From positions 1 to 14,110 of the forward strand of contig CALGGJ010000105.1 of NCBI GenBank assembly GCA_937915745.1: DNA of 14,110 nt, read 5' to 3'. Positions 7,264 to 14,110 of the stretch are shown one piece after another. The notes below the pieces were generated by a model. That model was given only the letters and a program-made list of their open reading frames with translations, searched no databases and was not told the DNA's origin. The number at the start of each line of letters is the position of its first letter. Position 1 is the stretch's first letter. The DNA comes from an uncultured Prevotellaceae bacterium (lineage in GTDB: Bacteria > Bacteroidota > Bacteroidia > Bacteroidales > Bacteroidaceae). The position numbers were made by a program, and so were the translations under genes.

Positions 7264-7836
7264 TTATTTCAGTGTATCGAGGAACTTGAAAATGTTTTCG
7301 AGCATCAGTTCCTTACTACCTTCCCAAGTGAATGTATGGCGCATACCTTCGGTTTGGAACCACTCGGCCAGTGGTGCCGTCTGGTTGTGATATACGGCAA
7401 AGCGTTTCTTTATGGTCTCTTCGTTGTCGTCGGCACGTCCTTGTTCCTTCGCACGGTTGAGGAGTCTTGTCATCAGTGTGTCTTCATCGACAATGAGTTC
7501 AATCATGACACCCATGTCGTGACCACGTTGTGCGAGCATTTGTTTCAGGGCTTCTGCCTGAGGAATGGTGCGTGGAAATCCGTCGAAAATCACACCTTTA
7601 CCCTCCGGCATAGAGTCGTAGGTGTTTGCCAGGATGTCAATCATGAGTTCGTCGGGGATGAGTTGGCCGTTGTCGATATATCCTTTGGCAATTTTTCCGA
7701 GTTGTGTACCTTGTTTTATTTCACCGCGAAGCACGTCGCCCGTCGATATGTGTCCCATGTTGTATCGGGCAACAATTTCGTCGCTATATGTGCCTTTTCC
7801 TGAACCAGGGGCACCGAAGATGATGATGTTTTTCAT
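7264..7836 (-). CDS. adk: Adenylate kinase (short form)
   Basis: This 190-residue cytosolic enzyme interconverts ATP plus AMP and two ADP, and so sets the adenylate balance. The P-loop GAPGSGKGT is at residues 8-16, STGDVLR (AMP site) at 31-37, DGFPRT at 85-90, and RADDNEETIKKR, the lid-region arginines, at 134-145. The lid is the short type without the zinc-binding insertion, which explains the length compared with about 215 residues in long forms. The gene follows hpt by 52 bases on the same strand, a pairing I recall as common in Bacteroidetes. Confidence 0.97.
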   Translation of the reverse strand: MKNIIIFGAPGSGKGTYSDEIVARYNMGHISTGDVLRGEIKQGTQLGKIAKGYIDNGQLIPDELMIDILANTYDSMPEGKGVIFDGFPRTIPQAEALKQMLAQRGHDMGVMIELIVDEDTLMTRLLNRAKEQGRADDNEETIKKRFAVYHNQTAPLAEWFQTEGMRHTFTWEGSKELMLENIFKFLDTLK

Positions 7837-7888
7837 AATTATCTGTGTATTTATGTTTCTGTTACATGTTTCGAATTATGGAGTTGAG

Positions 7889-8428
7889 CTATACGACCTT
7901 GTATATGTCGCGATAGTTGCGTCCGAATCCGTTGTAGTCGAGCCCGTATCCCACGATGAAGTCGTTTGGTATCTGGAGAGCACAATAGTCAATCTTTATG
8001 TCTGCCATCAGTTTGTCGGGTTTTTGTAGCAGGCATGCAATTTTCACCGATTCGGCTCCCATTTGTTGGAATTTCGGCAGTATGTTGCTCATGGTGATTC
8101 CTGTATCTACGATGTCTTCGACAATGATGATGTCGCGTCCGACGATGTCGGCCGTGATACCAATCAATTCGCGCACCTCGCCTGTGGTATCCATGCCGTC
8201 GTACGATGCGAATCGTGCAAAAATGACCTCGGGTTGGAAGTCGAGTAGTCTGACGAGGTCGGCTGCAAACATGAATGCTCCGTTGAGTATGCACACCATC
8301 ACCGGATTGCGTCCGGCATAGTCGGCATTCATCTGTGCTGCCAGAGTTTGTATTTTCTCTTGTATTTCAGCATCGCTGATTGAGAGTTCAAAATTGCGGT
8401 CGAGTATGTGAATTCGTTTTTTTTCCAT
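7889..8428 (-). CDS. hpt: Hypoxanthine phosphoribosyltransferase
   Basis: This 179-residue cytosolic purine-salvage enzyme joins hypoxanthine (and usually guanine) to PRPP to give IMP or GMP. The PRPP-binding signature VEDIVDTGIT is at residues 103-112. The ILNGAFMF segment (47-54), which binds pyrophosphate in the family, and the late PNDFIVGYGLDYNGFGRNYRD block, containing the base-stacking region, are also present. Length and motif spacing match the bacterial HPRT family. The gene begins 27 bases after the glnN stop, close enough for read-through, and adk follows after 52 bases. Whether it also has its own promoter is not visible. Confidence 0.96.
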   Translation of the reverse strand: MEKKRIHILDRNFELSISDAEIQEKIQTLAAQMNADYAGRNPVMVCILNGAFMFAADLVRLLDFQPEVIFARFASYDGMDTTGEVRELIGITADIVGRDIIIVEDIVDTGITMSNILPKFQQMGAESVKIACLLQKPDKLMADIKIDYCALQIPNDFIVGYGLDYNGFGRNYRDIYKVV

Positions 8429-8455
8429 TATTTATATGTATTGTGTTTGATAGCA

Positions 8456-10642
8456 TCAGTTGATGAAAAGCAGTTCGCGGTACTTTGGCAGTGGCCAGAG
8501 GTCGTTATCCACCACTTCTTCCAGTTTGTCGATTGGTCGGCGTATATAGAAGAGCGACTCTGCGATATTGTAGTAAGCAAGAGCTTTTTTGTATTCATCG
8601 TCAATCTTGTTGGCCCGTTTTCGTTCTTCGACCATCACATTCACCTTTGTACGTATATCCACCACGAGTTCGGTTACTTGCTTGAGCAGTTCTATTTCGG
8701 TGGCCGCCATTTGTTCGAATGTGTCGGGGTATATGGTTTTCAGTTGTGTGATGATGTTGAGCAGTCGTGCCTTGTAGGCCAGGGCTGCCGGTATGATGTG
8801 GTTGATTGCCATACGTCCCATCACGCGCGCTTCTATCTGCACCTTCTTTGTGTATGTCTCCCATTTCACCTCGTTGCGTGCTTCGAGTTCGGTTTGTGTA
8901 TATACGCCTGTGCGTCTGAACATATCGACTGTTTCCTTCTTTGTGTATTCCTGGAACATACGTGGCACGCATGTTTCGGTGTCGAGTCCCCGTCGTCTTG
9001 CTTCTTTCAGCCACTCTGTGGAATATCCGTTTCCGTCGAAACAGACCGTGTCGATTATGCTTGCAATCATTGGTTTCAGCACATCCATCATTGCTATGTT
9101 CATGGCTTTTCCGGCTGCCATCTCTTTGTCTATGGCAGTCTTAAATTCCCTCAACTGATCGGCCACTGCTGCATTGAGTGTAATCATTGCTTCGGCACAG
9201 TTGGCACTCGACCCCACGGCCCGGAATTCAAATCGGTTTCCGGTGAATGCAAACGGGCTGGTGCGGTTGCGGTCGGTGTTATCTATGAAGATTTCGGGTA
9301 TCTCCACGAGACCCACTGACTTGCTTTTCTTACCTGCTATTTCGATTGGGGTGTCGGATGGCACTGAAATGAGTTTGCGCAGCACATTGGTCATGGTATG
9401 TCCCAGGAACGACGATATGATGGCAGGCGGAGCCTCGTTGGCACCCAGCCGGTGTGCGTTGGTGGCTGTTGCTATCGATGCTTTCAGCAGTGCGTTGTGT
9501 TTTTGCACTGCCATCAGTACGTTTACGAAGAAAGTGATGAACTGCAGGTTGCCCATTGCGTCTTTGCCCGGAGCCAGCAGCTGTGTGCCAGTGTCGGTAC
9601 CAAGGCTCCAGTTGTTATGTTTTCCCGAGCCGTTGATGCCTGCAAACGGTTTTTCGTGCAACAGAAGCACGAACCCGTGTTTGCGCGCAATGTTGTTCAT
9701 CAGGTTCATTATCATCTGGTTCTGGTCGTTCGACAGGTTCATCTCTCCGTATATCGGGGCCAGCTCAAACTGATTTGGTGCAACCTCGTTGTGTCGTGTC
9801 TTCAATGGGATTCCGTGCCGGTAGCCTTCGATTTCCACTTCGCGCATGAATGCAGCCACACGTGTAGGTATGGCGCCGAAGTAGTGGTCGTCGAGCTGTT
9901 GGTTTTTTGACGATTCGTGACCCATGAGTGTACGTCCGGTGAGCATGAGGTCGGGACGTGCGGCATAGAGGTCTTCATCTACAAGGAAGTATTCCTGCTC
10001 CCATCCCAGGTATGCATACACTTTCTGTACTTTGGGGTCGAACAGCCGGCATATATCGGTGGCGGCCTCGTTCACTGCTTTCAACGCACGTTTCAGCGGG
10101 GTCTTATAGTCGAGTGCCTCGCCTGTATATGATATGAACACGGTAGGTATGCACAGTGTGTCGTCTTGTATGAACACAGGCGATGTGGGGTCCCAGGCCG
10201 TATATCCGCGAGCCTCGAATGTGGCACGTATGCCGCCGTTGGGGAACGAACTGGCATCGGGTTCTTGCTGTGAAAGCGAACTGCCGTCGAACTTCTCTAT
10301 CATTCCGCCCTTCTTGTCGTACTCCATAAACGAGTCGTGCTTCTCGGCTGTACCCTCGGTCAGGGGCTGAAACCAGTGGGTGATGTGTGTCACGCCTCGT
10401 TCCATGGCCCATGTCTTCATGCCTTCGGCCACACGGTCGGCCACACTGCGGCTTAATGGCTGACCATTGTCTATGCAGTCTATCAGTTCGTTGTAGGTCG
10501 ATACGTCGAGATAGTGGCGCATTTTCTCACGGTTGAACACCAGTTCGCCAAAGTATTTCGATGGGCGGTCGGATGGAACGTCAATGGGCATGGCCTTCTT
10601 CTTGAAAGCATCTTGAACTACGTCGAATCTCAGTTTGCTCAT
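8456..10642 (-). CDS. glnN: Glutamine synthetase type III
   Basis: This 728-residue cytosolic enzyme makes glutamine from glutamate, ammonia and ATP, the main ammonia-assimilating step. The length is far above the 450-470 of types I and II and fits type III, first described in Bacteroides fragilis. GSIII landmarks are NGGIRATFEARGYTAWDPTSP (residues 135-155), GWEQEYFLVDED with metal-type Glu (213-224), NEVAPNQFELAP (285-296), NGSGKHNNWSLGTD (337-350), RLGANEAPP (398-406), and DRNRTSPFAFTGNRFEFRAVGS (457-478, in the ATP/glutamate region). I see no frameshift or missing landmark. Transcription likely starts near 10793 and passes an intrinsic terminator before the gene, so leader-based control is likely. 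It may read through into hpt. Confidence 0.97.
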   Translation of the reverse strand: MSKLRFDVVQDAFKKKAMPIDVPSDRPSKYFGELVFNREKMRHYLDVSTYNELIDCIDNGQPLSRSVADRVAEGMKTWAMERGVTHITHWFQPLTEGTAEKHDSFMEYDKKGGMIEKFDGSSLSQQEPDASSFPNGGIRATFEARGYTAWDPTSPVFIQDDTLCIPTVFISYTGEALDYKTPLKRALKAVNEAATDICRLFDPKVQKVYAYLGWEQEYFLVDEDLYAARPDLMLTGRTLMGHESSKNQQLDDHYFGAIPTRVAAFMREVEIEGYRHGIPLKTRHNEVAPNQFELAPIYGEMNLSNDQNQMIMNLMNNIARKHGFVLLLHEKPFAGINGSGKHNNWSLGTDTGTQLLAPGKDAMGNLQFITFFVNVLMAVQKHNALLKASIATATNAHRLGANEAPPAIISSFLGHTMTNVLRKLISVPSDTPIEIAGKKSKSVGLVEIPEIFIDNTDRNRTSPFAFTGNRFEFRAVGSSANCAEAMITLNAAVADQLREFKTAIDKEMAAGKAMNIAMMDVLKPMIASIIDTVCFDGNGYSTEWLKEARRRGLDTETCVPRMFQEYTKKETVDMFRRTGVYTQTELEARNEVKWETYTKKVQIEARVMGRMAINHIIPAALAYKARLLNIITQLKTIYPDTFEQMAATEIELLKQVTELVVDIRTKVNVMVEERKRANKIDDEYKKALAYYNIAESLFYIRRPIDKLEEVVDNDLWPLPKYRELLFIN

Positions 10643-10699
10643 GTGGTCGGTGTCGTTTTACGGTTAATCGGCAACCGGGCAGTGCCGGTACAGGCATAT

Positions 10700-10737
10700 A
10701 AAAAAGGAGACTGATTCTGATGTGAGAACCAGTCCTT
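10700..10737 (-). terminator. Intrinsic terminator inside the glnN leader (attenuator candidate)
   Basis: Read on the minus strand, AAGGACTGGTTCT (10737-10725) pairs with AGAATCAG (10718-10711) and TCCTT (10708-10704). That gives 13 pairs with one G-T wobble, a two-base bulge and a six-base loop, running straight into six T at 10705-10700. It lies between the glnN promoter and the glnN start (10642), so it would stop transcription about 60 bases before the gene unless overridden. Confidence 0.75.
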
Positions 10738-10739
10738 GA

Positions 10740-10763
10740 TTATATTATGCCGGTTGTTGTCAT
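10740..10763 (-). promoter_or_regulatory. Seven-codon leader ORF before the glnN attenuator
   Basis: The minus strand reads ATG ACA ACA ACC GGC ATA ATA TAA, encoding MTTTGII. It begins about 30 bases after the predicted transcript start and stops three bases before the terminator stem. AGG seven bases before the ATG is a weak ribosome site. The position is what a regulatory leader peptide needs, but the ORF is very short and could be chance. Part of it (10748-10756) is complementary, with one bulge, to 10672-10681 beyond the terminator, which allows a longer-range structure. Confidence 0.4.
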
Positions 10764-10798
10764 AACTGCCTGAATGTTTTTTATAAATTATTACGATG

Positions 10799-10829
10799 CA
10801 AATTTACGCATTTTCTTCTTTTCAGCAAG
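10799..10829 (-). promoter_or_regulatory. Promoter of glnN (Bacteroidetes -33/-7 type)
   Basis: On the minus strand a -33 element CTTG (10829-10826) is followed by exactly 19 bases and then TAAATTTG (10806-10799), a full match to the -7 consensus TAnnTTTG. Transcription would start near 10793, giving a leader of about 150 bases. The spacing and the full -7 match make this the best promoter in the window. Confidence 0.72.
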
Positions 10830-10950
10830 CGTTTTCCATGTCTTTTTCGTCATTTCTGCAGCATTTTTCATGAACTGGCACACAATTCTCTACATGTGTC
10901 TTGAATTAAGGCCATCCACTCCGCGGACTTAAGCTTTTTATTTCGCAACC

Positions 10951-11030
10951 CAAGACCGCGCACTCATGGACCCACGACTGCGCACTCTCGGACTCGCGAC
11001 TGCGCACTCTCGGACTCGCGACTGAGCACT
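10951..11030. repeat. 22-bp tandem repeat, locus 2 (four copies, inverted relative to locus 1)
   Basis: GCGCACT occurs at 10958, 10980 and 11002, with the variant GAGCACT at 11024, a strict period of 22. The 13-base core GCGACTGCGCACT at 10996-11008 is the exact reverse complement of 222-234 in locus 1, and period and copy number are also the same. The two arrays therefore belong to one repeat family in opposite orientation. This one lies about 170 bases before rhaB. Confidence 0.9.
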
Positions 11031-11114
11031 CACTTCCCACCCTCCATAAAGATGGCAGCCTGAGGTGAAGTCATGGCTTGATGATGCCCCAAAACTCAAT
11101 AAAAGGAAAGAAAG

Positions 11115-11178
11115 CAACACATTATAGTGATTAAATAACAAAAACGTGTTGCCGTGTCGGAAAAAAGTCTTAACTTTA
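11115..11178 (+). promoter_or_regulatory. Promoter and possible operator of rhaB
   Basis: GTTG at 11148-11151 is followed by 19 bases and TAACTTTA at 11171-11178, one mismatch from the -7 consensus TAnnTTTG. A start near 11184 would give a leader of about 20 bases before the ATG at 11204. CAACAC (11115-11120) and GTGTTG (11146-11151) are inverted copies, the second overlapping the -33 element. CGTGT is directly repeated at 11145-11149 and 11153-11157. These could bind a rhamnose-responsive regulator, but no regulator gene is in the window. Confidence 0.5.
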
Positions 11179-11203
11179 CGACGTAATTAACGACACACAA
11201 ACT

Positions 11204-12640
11204 ATGAACCACAACCCGACATCTGTATTTTTAGCCGTTGACCTCGGTGCCACCAGTGGTCGTACCATCCTTGGATATATAGAAGACGGCAAACTTACCC
11301 AACGCGAGCTCACCCGATTTCCGAACCGCATCACAACCGTGGGAGGACAACTCTACTGGGACATCTATGCCCTCTACGACGAAATATTGCACGGACTCAA
11401 ATTGTGTGCCGACGAGGGCATACAACTCACGTCGATTGGTATCGATACCTGGGGCGTAGATTTTGTGTGTATTGGCCACGACGGTCGGGTACTGCGCAAT
11501 CCGCGGTGCTATCGCGACCCCTACACCGACCATATCATGGACAGGTTTTTCGAGAAGATTCCACGTCAGGAAGTATATGCAAAGACCGGCATACAATTCA
11601 TGACGTTCAATTCGCTCTTCCAGCTTGCAGCCCAGCGCGACGAGGGCAACTCGGCCCTCATGGCAGCCGACAAGATTCTCTTCATGCCCGATGCCCTTAC
11701 CTACATGCTCACCGGACAGGCGGTATGCGAATACACCGTATTGAGCACCAGCCAAATGCTCAACCCCGCGACACGACGCATTGATCCCGACCTGGCAGCC
11801 GCCGTCGGACTGAGCGAGTCGAACTTCGGCCGATATGTTGACCCCGGACAAGTGGTGGGCGTACTGACCGATGAAGTGAGACGTATCACAGGCCTCGGTC
11901 CGGTGCCGGTGGTGGCAGTGGCCGGACACGACACCGCAAGCGCAGTGGCAGCGGTGCCGGCACTCGACCCCAACTACGCATACCTCAGCTGCGGCACATG
12001 GTCGTTGCTCGGAATCGAGTCGCCCGAGGCCATTATCAGCCAGCGCAGCATGGAATACAACTTCACCAACGAAGGCGGCATAGAAGGCACCACCCGACTG
12101 CTCAAAAACATTTGCGGCATGTGGCTGCTCGAACGCTGTCGCAGCGAATGGACCGACGCACCGGCCGATGTGAACGAGATAAACCGTAATGCCATGCAAG
12201 CCAAACCAAAGCAGTCGATCATCAATCCCGACGACCCGCGCTTTGCAAACCCTACATCGATGGTGGCTGCCATTTGTGACTATTGCCGTGAAACCGGACA
12301 GCACGTTCCGCAGGACTATCGCGAGATGGCACGATGCATATTCGAAAGCCTCGCACTGCGCTATCGTGAGGTCATCGGCTACCTGCAACAGCTCTCGCCG
12401 GTCGAAATCAAACGTCTGCACGTCATCGGAGGCGGTTCGCTCAACCAATACCTCATGCAGATGACAGCCGACGCAACAGGAATGCCGGTCATAACCGGAC
12501 CGGTTGAAGGTACCGCAATCGGCAACATCATGATGCAAGCCAAGGCAGCCGGCATCGTGGCCGACCGATTTGAAATGAGAAGCATCATTGCCCGCTCAAT
12601 AGAAACAAAGACATACGAACCACAAACCAACCCGACATAA
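11204..12640 (+). CDS. rhaB: L-rhamnulokinase (FGGY family)
   Basis: This 478-residue cytosolic kinase phosphorylates L-rhamnulose to L-rhamnulose 1-phosphate with ATP, the second step of rhamnose catabolism. The FGGY N-terminal phosphate-loop DLGATSGR is at residues 13-20. GIDTWGVDF with the catalytic-type Asp is at 79-87, and there is a central GHDTASAVAAVP block. The C-terminal adenosine-binding GGGSLN is at 409-414, followed by GPVEGTAIGN. Length and the pairing with rhaA distinguish it from fuculokinase and xylulokinase. rhaA begins 36 bases after the stop, so the two form an operon. The start at 11204 follows closely on a plausible promoter. Confidence 0.95.
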   Translation: MNHNPTSVFLAVDLGATSGRTILGYIEDGKLTQRELTRFPNRITTVGGQLYWDIYALYDEILHGLKLCADEGIQLTSIGIDTWGVDFVCIGHDGRVLRNPRCYRDPYTDHIMDRFFEKIPRQEVYAKTGIQFMTFNSLFQLAAQRDEGNSALMAADKILFMPDALTYMLTGQAVCEYTVLSTSQMLNPATRRIDPDLAAAVGLSESNFGRYVDPGQVVGVLTDEVRRITGLGPVPVVAVAGHDTASAVAAVPALDPNYAYLSCGTWSLLGIESPEAIISQRSMEYNFTNEGGIEGTTRLLKNICGMWLLERCRSEWTDAPADVNEINRNAMQAKPKQSIINPDDPRFANPTSMVAAICDYCRETGQHVPQDYREMARCIFESLALRYREVIGYLQQLSPVEIKRLHVIGGGSLNQYLMQMTADATGMPVITGPVEGTAIGNIMMQAKAAGIVADRFEMRSIIARSIETKTYEPQTNPT

Positions 12641-12676
12641 TCATCAGTTTACAATCTCAGAAAAAACCTCATAACA

Positions 12677-13927
12677 ATGAAAGAAGCATTATTACACGAA
12701 GCGTACGACATAGCTCGTGAACGCTATGCAGAACTCGGCATCGACACCGAGAAAGTACTGAAACAATTGCAAGACTTCCACCTGAGCATGCACTGCTGGC
12801 AGGCCGACGACGTGTCGGGCTTTGAGTCGGCCGGTAACCTCACTGGCGGCATCCAGGCAACAGGCAACTACCCTGGCAAGGCACGCAACATAGACGAACT
12901 GCGCGCCGACATACTTAAGGCCAAAAGCCTCATTCCAGGCACACACCGCCTGAACCTGCACGAGATATACGGCGACTTCGGAGGCCGGTTCGTCGATCGC
13001 GACCAATGTGAACCCGCACACTTCAAGTCGTGGATGGACTGGGGACGAGCCACCGATACAAAGCTCGACTTCAACTCAACCAGTTTCTCACACCCCAAAA
13101 GCGGAAACCTCTCGCTGGCCAACCCCGACAAGGGAATACGCAACTTCTGGATAGAACACACCAAACGCTGCCGTGAGATAGCAAACGCGATGGGCGAGGC
13201 ACAAGGCGACCCATGTATCATGAACGTATGGGTACACGACGGATGCAAAGACCAATCGGTGAACCACTACATGTACCGCGAACTCCTGCGCGATTCGCTC
13301 GACAAGATATTCGAAAAACCGCTGCCAATGATGAAAGACTGCATCGAAGGCAAAGTGTTCGGCATCGGACTCGAGAGTTTCACCGTCGGTTCACACGACT
13401 TCTATACCGCATACGCAGCCAAGACGGGCAAGATACTGACCATCGACACCGGCCACTACCACCCTACCGAGAGCCCGGCCGACAAGGTGAGTGCCGTACT
13501 GCAATTTGTGCCCGAACTGATGCTACACGTGAGCCGTCCGGTAAGATGGGACTCCGACCACGTGACACTCATGGACGACCCTACACTCGAACTCTTTGCC
13601 GAAATCGTCAGAGCCGAGGCACTCGACCGCGTACACTACGGACTCGACTACTTCGACGGAGCCATCAACCGCATCGGAGCATACGTCATCGGAAGCCGTG
13701 CCGCACAGAAATGCATGCTGCGAGCAATGCTCGAACCGACACCACTCATCAGCCGGTACGAACTGGAAGGCAAGACATGCCAAGTGCTTACACTGCTCGA
13801 AGAAAGCAAAACCATGCCGTGGGGCGCAGTATATGACGAGTTCTGCCTGCGCAACAATGTGCCTACAGGATACGACTACATACCTGAAATAGAGAAATAC
13901 GAAGCAGAAGTGACAAATAAAAGATAA
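12677..13927 (+). CDS. rhaA: L-rhamnose isomerase
   Basis: This 416-residue cytosolic, metal-dependent TIM-barrel enzyme interconverts L-rhamnose and L-rhamnulose, the first catabolic step. The length matches the family (about 419 in E. coli). Recognisable segments are FHLSMHCWQADDVSGFE near the N-terminus, MNVWVHDGCKD at residues 182-192, and GIGLESFTVGSHDFY with E233 at 229-243. IDTGHYHPTE with D257 and H260 is at 256-265, holding residues at the spacing of the known metal site. It follows rhaB by 36 bases. The other usual members of the pathway (aldolase, transporter, regulator) are not in the window. A palindromic element begins about 40 bases after the stop. Confidence 0.97.
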   Translation: MKEALLHEAYDIARERYAELGIDTEKVLKQLQDFHLSMHCWQADDVSGFESAGNLTGGIQATGNYPGKARNIDELRADILKAKSLIPGTHRLNLHEIYGDFGGRFVDRDQCEPAHFKSWMDWGRATDTKLDFNSTSFSHPKSGNLSLANPDKGIRNFWIEHTKRCREIANAMGEAQGDPCIMNVWVHDGCKDQSVNHYMYRELLRDSLDKIFEKPLPMMKDCIEGKVFGIGLESFTVGSHDFYTAYAAKTGKILTIDTGHYHPTESPADKVSAVLQFVPELMLHVSRPVRWDSDHVTLMDDPTLELFAEIVRAEALDRVHYGLDYFDGAINRIGAYVIGSRAAQKCMLRAMLEPTPLISRYELEGKTCQVLTLLEESKTMPWGAVYDEFCLRNNVPTGYDYIPEIEKYEAEVTNKR

Positions 13928-13963
13928 AGAAAAGAATATACAAGTTTCGCATGTATATGTTTC

Positions 13964-14108
13964 ACATACAGATACACTCCTACGGTATTTCATACCTCCG
14001 TCGGTATGACTTCGAATGTTTGTGCCATGCAGCCCCCTGCTGCCCATGCAGCAACCTTCCGCCCTGTCATACCGACGGAGCGAAGCGAAGGAGTGTATCT
14101 GATATGTA
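13964..14108. repeat. Large imperfect palindromic element after rhaA
   Basis: CAGATACACTCCT (13969-13981) is the exact reverse complement of 14089-14101. CTCCGTCGGTATGAC (13996-14010) is the exact reverse complement of 14066-14080. A further ACATA/TATGT pair lies outside, and unpaired inner stretches (13982-13995 and 14081-14088) form an internal loop. The 55-base centre holds CCATGCAGC twice (14025-14033 and 14044-14052). The segment GACGGAGCGAAGCGAAGG looks like intergenic REP-like families in many bacteria. It may also stop or slow transcription after rhaA, although no T tract follows. Confidence 0.8.
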
Positions 14109-14110
14109 AC

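Larger units (their letters stand above)
10643..11203. other. Divergent control region between glnN and rhaB
   Basis: These 561 bases hold, from left to right, the glnN leader with its terminator, mini-ORF and promoter (10643-10829), and an AT-rich stretch of about 120 bases with no feature I can name. The second 22-bp repeat array (10951-11030) and the rhaB promoter region (11115-11203) follow. I see no convincing protein gene; the open frame at 10938-11141 on the minus strand runs through the repeat. Confidence 0.7.

Noticed and set aside
8408..9319. 303-codon plus-strand frame opposite glnN
   Set aside because: It is an antisense shadow of the conserved glnN coding sequence. It is Cys- and His-rich with no known domain.
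4587..10642. A single seven-gene minus-strand operon from glnN to maf
   Set aside because: The order and strand permit it, but the gaps of 135-139 bases filled with repeats could hold other signals, and only the glnN promoter is clear. I did not claim a single transcript.
10905..10940. Possible terminator (TTAAG/CTTAA followed by CTTTTTATTT)
   Set aside because: The stem is only about five or six weak pairs with a 17-base loop, and no plus-strand gene ends there.
10938..11141. 67-codon minus-strand frame with a signal-like N-terminus
   Set aside because: The second half is translated 22-bp repeat. The frame has no homologue I recognise, and the hydrophobic start could be chance in AT-rich DNA.

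Overview
The window looks like chromosomal DNA of a member of the Bacteroidales (Prevotella, Muribaculaceae or Bacteroides-like). The reasons are a 728-residue type III glutamine synthetase, paired POT peptide transporters, a short-form adenylate kinase beside hpt, and promoter-like sites that fit the Bacteroidetes -33/-7 pattern (TTTG, about 19 bases, TAnnTTTG) rather than -35/-10. I see no phage, transposase, CRISPR or defence genes. This is mostly core metabolism, with an unusual amount of repeat structure between the genes.

Layout. Positions 1-295 hold what is probably the 3' end of a plus-strand gene, a strong intrinsic terminator and a 22-bp tandem repeat. Positions 460-3423 hold two tandem POT-family peptide transporters, followed at 3560-4618 by a secreted, probably outer-membrane beta-barrel protein. 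From 10642 down to 4587 seven genes lie on the minus strand, in transcription order glnN, hpt, adk, a nitroreductase, a Rossmann/DUF2520 protein, kdsC and maf. The last gene, maf, meets the barrel gene tail to tail with a 32-base overlap. Positions 10643-11203 are the divergent control region between glnN and the plus-strand rhaB-rhaA pair (11204-13927). The window ends in a large palindromic element.

How the genes work together. The transporters bring in di- and tripeptides, a nitrogen and carbon source for such gut or oral anaerobes. GlnN assimilates ammonia into glutamine. Hpt and Adk handle purine salvage and adenylate balance, and Maf removes non-canonical nucleotides. KdsC makes KDO for lipopolysaccharide. 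RhaA and RhaB catalyse the first two steps of L-rhamnose catabolism. The minus-strand block could be one long transcript or several; only the glnN promoter is convincing.

Most noteworthy are: (1) a leader in front of glnN with a good promoter, a seven-codon mini-ORF and an intrinsic terminator before the gene, which suggests transcription attenuation or a small RNA; (2) the same 22-bp minisatellite family at two sites 10.7 kb apart in opposite orientation; (3) a 9-bp ACTAGT-containing array between kdsC and maf; (4) a 23-bp array between adk and the nitroreductase gene; (5) a palindromic element of about 145 bp after rhaA; and (6) a first POT transporter that lacks residues tied to proton coupling, next to a paralogue that keeps them. 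I found no clear new multi-gene system.
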